Source: Streptomyces sp. ADI95-17 (GTDB taxonomy: Bacteria; Actinomycetota; Actinomycetes; Streptomycetales; Streptomycetaceae). From it: DNA of 56,057 bases. The stretch lies in contig NZ_ML123045.1 in assembly GCF_003846175.1 (NCBI RefSeq), forward strand, positions 1,026,000 to 1,082,056. The letters run 5' to 3'. Every line of letters starts with the position of its first letter. The stretch's first letter is position 1. Under the pieces are notes generated by a model. That model worked only from the letters and a program-made list of their open reading frames with translations, was not told the DNA's origin and searched no databases. This document shows, in pieces, positions 18,042-25,882 of the stretch. The position numbers and the translations under genes were made by a program.

Positions 18042-18245
18042 ATGGCTACTGGAACCGTGAAGTGGTTCAACTCGGAAAAGGGCTTCGGCTTCATCGAGCA
18101 GGACGGCGGCGGCGCCGACGTCTTCGCCCACTACTCCAACATCGCCACCTCGGGCTTCCGTGAGCTCCAGGAGGGCCAGAAGGTCTCCTTCGACGTCACG
18201 CAGGGCCAGAAGGGCCCGCAGGCGGAGAACATCGTCCCGGCCTAA
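18042..18245 (+). CDS. CspA-family cold-shock protein
   Basis: Single-stranded nucleic-acid chaperone of 67 residues, one cold-shock domain. The RNA-binding motifs RNP1 (KGFGFIEQ) and RNP2 (VFAHYSNI) are intact, with the conserved start [12 protein letters not shown]. The ribosome site is AGGAG before the ATG. It is preceded by a long leader with a hairpin and followed by a strong terminator, so it is mainly a monocistronic message. A DEAD-box RNA helicase lies next, a common cold-response pairing. Confidence 0.97.
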   Translation: MATGTVKWFNSEKGFGFIEQDGGGADVFAHYSNIATSGFRELQEGQKVSFDVTQGQKGPQAENIVPA

Positions 18246-18265
18246 TCGCCGGACGCGTACCTCGC

Positions 18266-18302
18266 AACCGGGGCCCGCACCGTGAAGGTGCGGGTCCCGG
18301 TT
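18266..18302 (+). terminator. Terminator after the cold-shock gene
   Basis: AACCGGGGCCCGCACC (18266-18281) pairs with GGTGCGGGTCCCGGTT (18287-18302) apart from one G-T pair, followed by a short T-run. Confidence 0.85.
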
Positions 18303-18393
18303 TGTGCTGTCCCCGGGACATGCCGGAAACAGGCGCGCCCGCCCACGGCGCCCTCCGGCAGCCCCATGCAGTTCCCCGCAGTCCCACGCAGTT

Positions 18394-18431
18394 CTCAGGA
18401 ATCCCCAGGACTCCTCAGGAATCCCCCAGGA
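18394..18431 (+). repeat. Direct repeat ahead of the helicase start
   Basis: CTCAGGAATCCCCAGGA (18394-18410) is repeated at 18414-18431 with one extra C. The second copy runs into the AGGAGG ribosome site of the helicase, so it may influence translation; function unknown. Confidence 0.7.
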
Positions 18432-18443
18432 GGGCAATTCCGT

Positions 18444-20108
18444 ATGACCCGCTCCGAACGCCAGGACCGACCCGCCCGCAACCGCCCGTCGAGGGGGCGC
18501 GGCACGGCCCCGGCAAAGGCAACCGCTAAGGGTTCCGGCAAGGGATCCGGCAAGGCGTCGCCCCGTCGCAGGGCCACGCCGCCGCAGGGTGAATTCGCCC
18601 TGCCCGAAACCATGACCCCCGCACTGCCCGCCGTAGCGGCGTTCGCCGAGCTGGACATGCCCGCAGCCCTGCTGAAGACCCTTGCCGCGCAGGGCGTGAC
18701 CGACCCGTTCCCGATCCAGGGCGCCACCCTGCCGAACTCGCTCGCCGGCCGGGACATCCTCGGCCGCGGCCGCACCGGCTCCGGCAAGACCCTCGCGTTC
18801 GGCCTCGCCCTGCTGGCCCGCACCGCCGGCCGGCGCGCCGAGCCGAAGGCCCCGCTCGCACTCGTCCTGGTCCCGACCCGCGAACTGGCCCAGCAGGTCA
18901 CCGACGCGCTGACGCCGTACGCGACGTCCGTGAACCTGCGCCTGGCCACCGTCGTCGGCGGCATGTCGATCACCAAGCAGTCCGGCACGCTGCGCCGGGG
19001 CGCCGAGGTGCTCGTCGCCACGCCGGGACGGCTGAAGGACCTCATCGAGCGCGGCGACTGCCGTCTCGACCAGGTCGCCATCACCGTCCTCGACGAGGCC
19101 GACCAGATGGCCGACATGGGCTTCATGCCGCAGGTCGTCGCCCTGCTCAAGCAGGTCGAGCCGGACGGCCAGCGGATGCTGTTCTCCGCGACGCTCGACA
19201 AGAACATCGACCGGCTGGTCAAGATGTTCCTGACCGACCCGGTCGTGCACTCCGTCGACCCGTCCGCCGGCGCCGTCACCACCATGGAGCACCACGTGCT
19301 CCATGTGATCGACGAGACCGACAAGAAGGCCGTCGCCACGAAGATCGCCGCCCGTGAGGGCCGGGTGATCATGTTCGTGGACACCAAGCGCGCCGCCGAC
19401 CGGTTCGCCAAGCGGCTGCTCGCCAGCGGTGTACGGGCCGCCGCCCTGCACGGCGGGCGCTCGCAGCCGCAGCGCAACCGGACCCTGGACCAGTTCAAGA
19501 ACGGCCAGGTCACCGCACTCGTCGCGACCAACGTGGCGGCCCGCGGCATTCACGTCGACGACCTGGACCTGGTCGTCAACGTGGACCCGCCGACCGACCA
19601 CAAGGACTACCTCCACCGGGGCGGGCGCACCGCGCGCGCCGGTGAGTCCGGCAGCGTCGTCACGCTGGTGCTGCCCGAGGAGAAGCGGGACATGACCCGG
19701 CTGATGGCCGACGCGGGCATCGCCCCGCAGACCACCCGGATCAAGTCCAGCGACGAGGAGCTCACCCGGATCACCGGGGCCCGCGAGCCGTCGGGCATCG
19801 CGATCGTCATCGAGGTCCCGCAGCCGACCCCGCCGAAGCAGCGCACGCGCTCGGGCGGGACCTCGGCGGGCGGCACCGGCTTCCGCTCGGGCAGCCGGGG
19901 CCGCGGCCGGCGCGGTGGTGCCGGACAGGGCGGCGGCGAGACCCGCTCCACGGGCGGCGCCTCCCGCACCGCCGGCACGGGCGGCTCCGCGCGCGGTACC
20001 GGCTCGGGCGGTGGCCGTGGCAACGGCGAGCCGCGCGGCGCGGGTGCCGGGCGCTCCGGTGCCGGCCGCGGCGGCGCGACGGCGGGACGTGGCCGCAGGG
20101 CCGCGTAG
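18444..20108 (+). CDS. DEAD-box ATP-dependent RNA helicase
   Basis: RNA helicase of 554 residues. ATG at 18444 follows AGGAGG by 9 nt; longer in-frame starts upstream fall in the csp terminator. A basic, low-complexity N-terminus (to about residue 50) precedes the Q-motif (PFPIQGATLP), Walker A GRTGSGKT (about 109-116), PTRELAQQ, TPGRL, DEAD (217-220), SAT, and the C-terminal lobe with TALVATNVAARGIHVDDLD and HRGGRTARAG (usually HRIGRTGRAG). The last 100 residues are an RGG/GSG-rich tail that probably binds RNA. The position next to csp suggests cold-induced RNA unwinding. It sits between the two halves of the sterol cluster and ends at a shared bidirectional terminator. Confidence 0.95.
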   Translation: MTRSERQDRPARNRPSRGRGTAPAKATAKGSGKGSGKASPRRRATPPQGEFALPETMTPALPAVAAFAELDMPAALLKTLAAQGVTDPFPIQGATLPNSLAGRDILGRGRTGSGKTLAFGLALLARTAGRRAEPKAPLALVLVPTRELAQQVTDALTPYATSVNLRLATVVGGMSITKQSGTLRRGAEVLVATPGRLKDLIERGDCRLDQVAITVLDEADQMADMGFMPQVVALLKQVEPDGQRMLFSATLDKNIDRLVKMFLTDPVVHSVDPSAGAVTTMEHHVLHVIDETDKKAVATKIAAREGRVIMFVDTKRAADRFAKRLLASGVRAAALHGGRSQPQRNRTLDQFKNGQVTALVATNVAARGIHVDDLDLVVNVDPPTDHKDYLHRGGRTARAGESGSVVTLVLPEEKRDMTRLMADAGIAPQTTRIKSSDEELTRITGAREPSGIAIVIEVPQPTPPKQRTRSGGTSAGGTGFRSGSRGRGRRGGAGQGGGETRSTGGASRTAGTGGSARGTGSGGGRGNGEPRGAGAGRSGAGRGGATAGRGRRAA

Positions 20109-20130
20109 CCGTACGTACGCAACGACACAC

Positions 20131-20168
20131 GGCGAGGGGCGCCCGGAGGGATCCGGGCGCCCCTCGCC
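20131..20168. terminator. Bidirectional terminator between the helicase and ipdC
   Basis: GGCGAGGGGCGCCCGGA (20131-20147) and TCCGGGCGCCCCTCGCC (20152-20168) form a perfect 17-bp stem with a 4-nt loop between two convergent genes. Confidence 0.88.
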
Positions 20169-20183
20169 GCGTCCGCCGGCCGC

Positions 20184-21245
20184 CTACACGTCCGCGCCCT
20201 CCGCGCGGATCACCGTGCCCAGTGCCTCGTGGGCCTCGGCCATCACCCGTTCCACCAACTCCGCGCAGCTGGGCAGGTCCTCGATCAGGCCGGCCACCTG
20301 GCCCGAGGCCATCACCCCCAGGTCCGTCCGGCCGTCCACCATGGACGCCTTCAGGAGCATCGGGGTGTTGGCCGCCAGCAGGACCTGGCTCCACGACAGG
20401 TCCTTGCCGTGTTTCATCGCCAGGCCGTCGCGCACCATCCGGGACCAGCTGGTCCCGGAGATCCGCCGGAAGCCCGCCGCCCGGCGCACCGCCTGGGCCA
20501 GTGCCCGGACCCGGCCCGCGTTCTCCAGCGCCGCGACCATCTCCGTACGCAGCATCCGGTGCGGCAGCCCGTCCACCGCCCTGGTGACCGTGATGTCCTT
20601 GACGCCCGCCGCCAGATACCGGGCCTTCACCGCGTCCGGCACGGTCGAGTCCGACGTCAGCAGGAACCGCGTGCCCATCGCGATGCCCGCCGCCCCGTAC
20701 GCCAGCGCCGCCACCAGGCCCCGGCCGTCGCGGAAGCCGCCCGCCGCGATCACCGGGATGTCCACCGCGTCGGCCACCTGGGGCAGCAGTACCGTGGTCG
20801 CCACCTCACCGGTGTGCCCGCCGCCCTCGCCGCCCTGCACGATCACCGCGTCCGCGCCCCACGCCGCGACCTTCTCGGCATGGCGTCTGGCACCGACCGA
20901 CGGGATCACGACCACCCCCGCGTCCTTCAGCTCGGCGATCAGCTCCTTCGAGGGGGCCAGTGCGAAGGACGCCACTTTCACGCCCTCGTCGACGATGATC
21001 CGTACCCGCTCGCGCGCGTCGCCCGCGTCGGCCCGCAGATTGACGCCGAACGGCTCGTCCGTACGGGACTTCACCTCCCGCACCGCCGCCCGCAGTTGCT
21101 CGGTGGTCATCGTCGCGGAGGCCAGGATGCCCAGTGCGCCGGCCCGGGCCGTGGCGGTGACCAGGCGGGGGCCGGCGACCCAGCCCATGCCGGTCTGCAC
21201 GACGGGGTGGCGGACGCCGACGAGCTCCGTGAGCGCCGTCCGCAT
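20184..21245 (-). CDS. ipdC: Nitronate monooxygenase-family flavoprotein, IpdC-type
   Basis: FMN-dependent TIM-barrel enzyme of the 2-nitropropane dioxygenase family, 353 residues, close in length to Rv3553 (IpdC). Visible FMN/phosphate motifs are VIVQGGEGGGHTGEVAT and VIAAGGFRDGRG. The family also contains FabK-like reductases, but the neighbours decide the call: it is the last gene of echA20-ipdA-ipdB-ipdC, the same order as Rv3550-Rv3553. IpdC is proposed to carry out a redox step on the ring intermediate before IpdAB opens ring C. The ATG overlaps the ipdB stop (TGATG), and a strong terminator follows. Confidence 0.88.
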   Translation of the reverse strand: MRTALTELVGVRHPVVQTGMGWVAGPRLVTATARAGALGILASATMTTEQLRAAVREVKSRTDEPFGVNLRADAGDARERVRIIVDEGVKVASFALAPSKELIAELKDAGVVVIPSVGARRHAEKVAAWGADAVIVQGGEGGGHTGEVATTVLLPQVADAVDIPVIAAGGFRDGRGLVAALAYGAAGIAMGTRFLLTSDSTVPDAVKARYLAAGVKDITVTRAVDGLPHRMLRTEMVAALENAGRVRALAQAVRRAAGFRRISGTSWSRMVRDGLAMKHGKDLSWSQVLLAANTPMLLKASMVDGRTDLGVMASGQVAGLIEDLPSCAELVERVMAEAHEALGTVIRAEGADV

Positions 21246-22006
21246 CAGACCCCGACCTCGCGGTTGCGGGTGCCCTGCGGGTCGATGGCCTCACGGATCA
21301 GGGCCAGCTCCGCGGCGGTCGGTTCCCGGGTGAACGGGACGTCGTCCGCGATCGTGAGCGCGAAACCGGTGGCCTCGCGGACCTGGTCGACGGTGACGCC
21401 CGGGTGCACCGAGGCCAGCCGCATGGAGCGGTCCGGGGTCGCGAAGTCGAAGACGCCGAGATCGCTCACCACGCGCGGGATGCGGTGGTAGCGGGTGGCC
21501 GACGGACCGGCCGCCGCCGCGCTGTCGTGGCCGACCCCGCAGATCATGTCGACGCGCTCGACGAAGACCCGGGTGGAGTGCCGGGGGATCCAGTAACTGA
21601 CCGGGTTGTTCAGGGTGTTGACCGGGGCGCCGCGCACGCCGAGCAGCTGGCGGGAGGGCTGTTCCCAGTCGCCGATGCAGGAGATGTTCTGGTTGCCGAA
21701 CCGGTCGATCTGGCTCGCCCCCATCATCACGTGGCGCCTGCCGCCGGTGACCATGGTGAGGTGTCGGCGGTAGGGCAGCCAGCCCTCCGTCTCTCCGTCC
21801 GGGGCGACGAGCAGCGCCTCGCCGTCGGTGAGCAGCAGATCGGGCGAGAAGGTGCGCCGGGCGAGCCGGGCGCCGACGGACGGGACGAGGCCCATCGGGC
21901 TGGCGAGCACCTCGCCGTTGTCGCGCCAGGCGTCGGCGCAGGCGATCACGCAGTACTCGGCCCGGGTGACGGCCGCCGGGTTCGCGGTCGCGTTCCTTGT
22001 GGTCAT
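21245..22006 (-). CDS. ipdB: CoA-transferase-like hydrolase, beta subunit IpdB
   Basis: Beta subunit of IpdAB, a CoA-transferase homologue that in steroid degraders works as a ring-opening hydrolase on the diketone COCHEA-CoA precursor. The product has 253 residues. Visible family stretches are VLASPMGLVPSVGARLARRT, HVMMGASQIDRFGNQNIS and VNTLNNPVSYWIPRHSTRVFV. The start overlaps the ipdA stop (ATGA, start 22006), so the two subunits are made together. The usual transferase Glu motif is not evident, as expected of the IpdAB branch. Confidence 0.88.
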   Translation of the reverse strand: MTTRNATANPAAVTRAEYCVIACADAWRDNGEVLASPMGLVPSVGARLARRTFSPDLLLTDGEALLVAPDGETEGWLPYRRHLTMVTGGRRHVMMGASQIDRFGNQNISCIGDWEQPSRQLLGVRGAPVNTLNNPVSYWIPRHSTRVFVERVDMICGVGHDSAAAAGPSATRYHRIPRVVSDLGVFDFATPDRSMRLASVHPGVTVDQVREATGFALTIADDVPFTREPTAAELALIREAIDPQGTRNREVGV

Positions 22007-22872
22007 TTCTGCTCCTCGTGCCAGGTCCGGACGGCCGACTGGTAGCCCTTCTCGTCGCCCCCGGCGGGCAGGAAGCGCTCGCTGAAGGCCGCCCAGGCCC
22101 CGGGGTCGGCGGCGGCGGTCGCGTACGCCTTCTGGAACGCCTCGTCGCGCGGGTGGTCGGGCACGCAGGAGGTGAAGTGCGCGCCGTTCGGGGTCTCGAC
22201 GACGCCGGTGACGGAGTGCCGCCCGACGAGGAGGGTCTGCGGGGCGGCGTTCCCGGTGAGTTCGGCCGTCTCCACGAGGCGTTCGCAGGACACGTACGCG
22301 GTGTCCGCGGCCTCGCAGAACAGGTCGTCGAAGTACGGGTCGGGGCCGAGGTACTGGCCGTTGCCGAACCGGTCGGCGCGGTTCAGGTGGACCAGCGCGG
22401 CGTCCATCCGCAGCGCGGGCATCGCGACGAACTCCTCGCCGTCCTCGTACGGCGAGGTCACCGTGCGCAGGCCCGGGTTGACCCGCATCACGCCGGAGCC
22501 GAGGCCGGCCCGCACGGGGAGGAACGGCAGCCGGTTCGCGGCGGCGTGCAGCCCCCACATGAACATGGCCTCGTCGATCTCCATCAGTTCGAACGCGCCG
22601 CGCTGGCGGGCCGCCCTGAAGTGGGGTTCGAGCGGGATCGAGTCGAGCGTGACGAAGGCCGCGACCAGTTTCCGGATCCGGCCGGCCGCGGCGAGCAGCC
22701 CCACGTCGGGGCCGCCGTACGAGATCACGGTGAGGTCGGTGACCTCGGAGCGGAGCAGCGCCCGCACCAGCGCCATGGGTTTGCGGCGCGAGCCCCAGCC
22801 GCCGATGCCGATCGTCATCCCGCTGCTGAGCCGGGAGACGACGTCGTCGGCCGTCATGGTCTTGTCGGTCAT
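22003..22872 (-). CDS. ipdA: CoA-transferase-like hydrolase, alpha subunit IpdA
   Basis: Alpha subunit partner of IpdB, about 289 residues. Two start codons are possible. The ATG at 22878 overlaps the echA20 stop but sits only 1 nt after AAGGAGG. The ATG at 22872 has a 7-nt spacer and gives the N-terminus MTDKTMTADD, which aligns with remembered Rv3551, so 22872 is chosen. Conserved stretches are SGMTIGIGGWGSRRKPMALVRAL, TVISYGGPDVGLL, FLPVRAGLGSGV and DPYFDDLFCEAAD. Together IpdAB opens ring C of the steroid remnant in the cytoplasm. Confidence 0.9.
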   Translation of the reverse strand: MTDKTMTADDVVSRLSSGMTIGIGGWGSRRKPMALVRALLRSEVTDLTVISYGGPDVGLLAAAGRIRKLVAAFVTLDSIPLEPHFRAARQRGAFELMEIDEAMFMWGLHAAANRLPFLPVRAGLGSGVMRVNPGLRTVTSPYEDGEEFVAMPALRMDAALVHLNRADRFGNGQYLGPDPYFDDLFCEAADTAYVSCERLVETAELTGNAAPQTLLVGRHSVTGVVETPNGAHFTSCVPDHPRDEAFQKAYATAAADPGAWAAFSERFLPAGGDEKGYQSAVRTWHEEQK

Positions 22873-22874
22873 GG

Positions 22875-23618
22875 TCATGCCTCCTTGCCGAAGGTCTCGC
22901 GTACGCGGTCGGCGACCCCGCTGAGGTTGGCCTCGAAGGTGAAGCCCTGCTCGAAGCGGTAGCTGCGGCGTACGTCCACCGGGTCGATGCCGTTGATGGC
23001 GGCCTTGGCCAGCCGGATCAGATACCCGTCCTTGCGGGCGATCTCGCCCGCCAGCTCAAGGGCCGCACCGAGGAGTTCCTCGCGCGGTACGACCTTCCAG
23101 ACGGAGCCGTGGGCGTGCAGTTCGGCGGCGGTGGCGGTGCGCGAGGTGTAGTAGAGCGCCCGCATCAGATGCTGGGGCACCAGCCGGGCCAGATGGGTCG
23201 CGGCGCCGAGCGCGCCCCGGTCCAGCTCGGGCAGGCCGAACGTGGCGTCGTCGCTCGCCACGATCGCGTCCGCGTTGCCGACCAGGCCGATGCCGCCGCC
23301 GAGACAGAAGCCGTTCACCGCGGCGACGACCGGGACCTCGCACTCGTAGACGGCGGCGAACGCCTCGTAGCAGCCGCGGTTGGCGCCGATCAGGGCCTCG
23401 TGCCCGGTGTCGCGCTGCATCTCCTTGATGTCGACGCCCGCGTTGAACCCGCGTCCGGTGGCGGCCAGCACGACGCAGCGGACCTCGGGATCGCGGCCCG
23501 CCGCGCGCAGCGCGTCGGCGAGGTCGTACCAGCCGCGCACGGGGAGCGCGTTGACGGGCGGGTGGTCGACGGTGACGAGCCGGATGCCCTTGCCGGGGCT
23601 TGTGGTGGAGACACCCAT
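22875..23618 (-). CDS. echA20: Enoyl-CoA hydratase-family ring hydrolase EchA20
   Basis: Crotonase-fold enzyme of 247 residues, exactly the length I recall for Rv3550 (EchA20). Motifs: GRGFNAGVDIKEMQRDTG, NRGCYEAFAAVYECEVPVVAAVNGFC, GGGIGLVGNADAIVASDDATFGLPEL, RGALGAATHLARLVPQHLMR and SYRFEQGFTFEANL, all shared with EchA20 as remembered. EchA20 hydrolyses the last ring of HIP-CoA breakdown (ring D opening). First gene of the ipdAB/ipdC operon. The ATG at 23618 lies 20 bp from operator B; the ribosome site (AAAGG) is distant and weak. Coupled to ipdA. Confidence 0.92.
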   Translation of the reverse strand: MGVSTTSPGKGIRLVTVDHPPVNALPVRGWYDLADALRAAGRDPEVRCVVLAATGRGFNAGVDIKEMQRDTGHEALIGANRGCYEAFAAVYECEVPVVAAVNGFCLGGGIGLVGNADAIVASDDATFGLPELDRGALGAATHLARLVPQHLMRALYYTSRTATAAELHAHGSVWKVVPREELLGAALELAGEIARKDGYLIRLAKAAINGIDPVDVRRSYRFEQGFTFEANLSGVADRVRETFGKEA

Positions 23619-23637
23619 GAGCGAATCAGCTACCTTT

Positions 23638-23656
23638 CCACCAAACATTTGTTAGG
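23638..23656. promoter_or_regulatory. KstR2-type operator B (echA20 / SDR divergent promoter)
   Basis: CCACCAAACATTTGTTAGG. On the minus strand the core reads AACAAATGTTTGGT, which differs from operator A by one base. It lies in the 98-bp gap between divergent operons. A wider imperfect inverted repeat surrounds it: CTACCTTTCCACC (23630-23642) against GGTGTGGAAGGTAG (23654-23667). Confidence 0.75.
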
Positions 23657-23716
23657 TGTGGAAGGTAGCAGCCTGCCCCCGCATCGCCAATAAGGGGACG
23701 AGTAGGGAGACGAGTG

Positions 23717-24628
23717 ATGACTGGTCTGTGCGACGGCCGCGTGGTGGTCGTGACGGGTGCGGGGCGCGGGCTCGGCCGGGCCCACGCGCTCGCCTTCGCC
23801 GCCGAGGGCGCGAAGGTGGTCGTCAACGATCTGGGGGTCGGCCCAGGCGGCGACGGCGGCTCCCTCGGCCCGGCGCAGCTGGTGGTCGACGAGATCGTGG
23901 CGGCGGGCGGCGAGGCGGTCGCCCACGGGGGCGACATCGCCACGACCGAGGGGGCCGCCTCGCTGGTCGCGGCCGCGCTGGAGGGCTTCGGGCGGCTGGA
24001 CACCCTGGTCAACAACGCCGGGTTCCTGCGCGACCGGATGCTGGTGAATCTGGACGAGGACGACTGGGACGCCGTGATGCGGGTCCATCTCAAGGGCCAC
24101 TTCCTGCCGTTGCGGCATGCGGTGGCGCACTGGCGGGCCGAGGCGAAGGCGGGCCGCGCACCGGTCGCCCGGGTGATCAACACCAGCTCCGGCGCGGGGC
24201 TGCTCGGCAGCGTCGGCCAGGGCAACTACTCCGCCGCGAAGGCCGGGATCGTCGGCCTGACACTGGTCGCCGCGGAGGAGACGGGCCGCTACGGGGTCCA
24301 GGTCAACGCGATCGCCCCGGCGGCCCGGACCCGGATGACCGAGCAGACGTTCGCGCAGACGATGGCGGCGCCGGGGGAGGGCGGGTTCGACGCGATGGCC
24401 CCGGAGAACGTCTCCCCGCTGGTGGTGTGGCTCGGCTCGGCCGCGAGCGACGGGGTGACCGGGCGGGTCTTCGAGGTGGAGGCCGGACGGATCACGGTCA
24501 TGGAGGGCTGGCGGCCCGGCCCCACCGCGGACCGGGGTGCGCGGTGGGCGCCGGGGGAGGCGGGGGAGGCGGTGCGGAAGCTGCTCGCCCGGGCGGAGCC
24601 GGCGCAGCCGGTGTACGGGGCGCGGTAG
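23717..24628 (+). CDS. Short-chain dehydrogenase, Rv3548c-like (sterol cluster)
   Basis: SDR of 303 residues. ATG at 23717 has AGGGAG 7 nt upstream; a GTG directly before it is less likely. Motifs: VVTGAGRGLGRAHALAFAAEGA (cofactor), NNAGFLRDRM, INTSSGAGLLG (Ser) and YSAAKAGIVGLT (Tyr, Lys). The size and the insert VVNDLGVGPGGDGGS resemble Rv3548c, which is likewise divergent from echA20 in mycobacteria. Probably oxidises a hydroxyacyl intermediate of the ring C/D pathway, but no defined step is assigned. Single gene, controlled by operator B. Confidence 0.82.
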   Translation: MTGLCDGRVVVVTGAGRGLGRAHALAFAAEGAKVVVNDLGVGPGGDGGSLGPAQLVVDEIVAAGGEAVAHGGDIATTEGAASLVAAALEGFGRLDTLVNNAGFLRDRMLVNLDEDDWDAVMRVHLKGHFLPLRHAVAHWRAEAKAGRAPVARVINTSSGAGLLGSVGQGNYSAAKAGIVGLTLVAAEETGRYGVQVNAIAPAARTRMTEQTFAQTMAAPGEGGFDAMAPENVSPLVVWLGSAASDGVTGRVFEVEAGRITVMEGWRPGPTADRGARWAPGEAGEAVRKLLARAEPAQPVYGAR

Positions 24629-24973
24629 CGGTACGCCGAGTGGGGGCGCACCCCGCGACGGGCCCGCCCTCGGTCGTCGGCCCGGCCGGTGTCACTCCGC
24701 GCCCGGGGCCGGGAGGTGGCGCCGCACCTTGTTGCTGGGGTCGGCTGCCAACTGGCCGGTCCTGCGGCTCATTTCCCGCGGTCCAGGATGTGTGTCTGTC
24801 ACCGCTCCGCCCCGAAGGTTACGTGGCCGGTGGCACCGCCGGACGGGCCGTACGGCAGCGGAGCCGGGGCCACCGGGCCGCCCTCGAAGGCGTACGGGAC
24901 GCCGGGGTCCGCGGGGGTGCCCGGCCGGTCCTGGGCGCGCCGCCGGTCCTTGGCGCAGCGGTGGCGGCCCGGT
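24629..24973. other. 345-bp gap holding a duplicated gene tail
   Basis: No convincing gene. The right part (24873 to about 24970) is a copy of the 3' coding end of the downstream metallopeptidase gene; the left 240 bases match nothing I can identify. Confidence 0.7.
24873..24955. repeat. 83-bp exact direct repeat, outer copy
   Basis: Identical to 25093-25175, 220 bp away, with similarity fading over the next 15 bases. This copy lies just beyond the metallopeptidase stop codon. In the gene's orientation it still encodes the peptide RAQDRPGTPADPGVPYAFEG but no longer joins the zinc ribbon. Confidence 0.92.
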
Positions 24974-25882
24974 TCAGGTGCTGCAGTCCAGCACGGTGCG
25001 GCACAGACCGCACCGGGCCCGCACCCGGCCCCGTACCGGAACGCGGATGCGCTGGTGGCAGACCGGGCACGCGAAGGAGACCCGCAGCCCGTCCGGGCCG
25101 CCCTCGAAGGCGTACGGGACGCCGGGGTCCGCGGGGGTGCCCGGCCGGTCCTGGGCGCGCCGCCGGTCCTTGGCGTAGCGGCGACGGCCCGCCCAGCCCG
25201 CCGCGGTGAGCGGCGGCTGCCGGGTGTCCTGGAGGGCCTGTGCGCGCCCCTCGGTGTAGGCCTCGTACGCCTGTGGGCTGGTGAACCACGGTGACGGGTC
25301 CTCGTCGAAGACGAACGCCCGCTTGGCGAGGACGTACCCGAACTCCTCCGGGGTGAGGTAGCCGAGCTTCTGGCTGGAGACCCGGTCCTCGCGGAAGGCG
25401 TCGAGCAGCAGCCACCCCGCGCCCAGGTACGTGGTCACGGTGTCGGTGAGGATCTCGTTGTCCCGCGTGCCGGGGAACTCCAGGCCGAGGCGGTGCAGCA
25501 GCACATGCGTGACCTCGTGCGAGAGCGCGGCGCCGATGTCCCTGCGGTGGGTGCGGAAGCGGTCGTTCAGCTCGACGAAGTACTCGGGGCCGGCGGTCAG
25601 TTCGACCCCGGCGGCGTGCTCCATCGCGCGGAAGCCGACGATCATGCGGGCGTCCGGCAGATGGAGATGCCGGACCACCGCCCGGGCCACCCGCTGGCTG
25701 CCGAGATACAGATCGTCCTGGTCGCCGAAGGCGGCGTCGACGGGCGCGAGGCTCGTGGCGTAGCCACGGACACCGTCGTACGACAGCCGCCGGTACAGCG
25801 CGGTGATCGCGGACCGGACCGTTTCGAGGTGCGGGAAACCGTGGACCACCGGGCTGCCGGTGCTCCGGCTGCTGTCCGCCAC
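24974..25882 (-). CDS. Putative zinc metallopeptidase with C-terminal zinc ribbon
   Basis: A 302-residue protein from a GTG at 25882 with AGGGG upstream. The middle contains the HExxH zinc motif ALSHEVTHVLLHRLGL, followed by DNEILTDTVTTYLGAG, whose Glu could be the third ligand, so a gluzincin-like peptidase is likely. After a linker (RRRYAKDRRRAQDRPG) the C-terminus is a zinc ribbon with two Cys pairs, CPVCHQRI and CGLC. There is no signal peptide, so it is cytoplasmic. I do not recognise a named family, and the substrate is unknown. Its 3' coding end has been partly duplicated downstream. Divergent from the trypsin gene. Confidence 0.72.
   Translation of the reverse strand: MADSSRSTGSPVVHGFPHLETVRSAITALYRRLSYDGVRGYATSLAPVDAAFGDQDDLYLGSQRVARAVVRHLHLPDARMIVGFRAMEHAAGVELTAGPEYFVELNDRFRTHRRDIGAALSHEVTHVLLHRLGLEFPGTRDNEILTDTVTTYLGAGWLLLDAFREDRVSSQKLGYLTPEEFGYVLAKRAFVFDEDPSPWFTSPQAYEAYTEGRAQALQDTRQPPLTAAGWAGRRRYAKDRRRAQDRPGTPADPGVPYAFEGGPDGLRVSFACPVCHQRIRVPVRGRVRARCGLCRTVLDCST
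25093..25175. repeat. 83-bp exact direct repeat, copy inside the metallopeptidase gene
   Basis: Second copy of the repeat at 24873-24955. It encodes the linker between the catalytic part and the C-terminal zinc ribbon. Confidence 0.92.
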
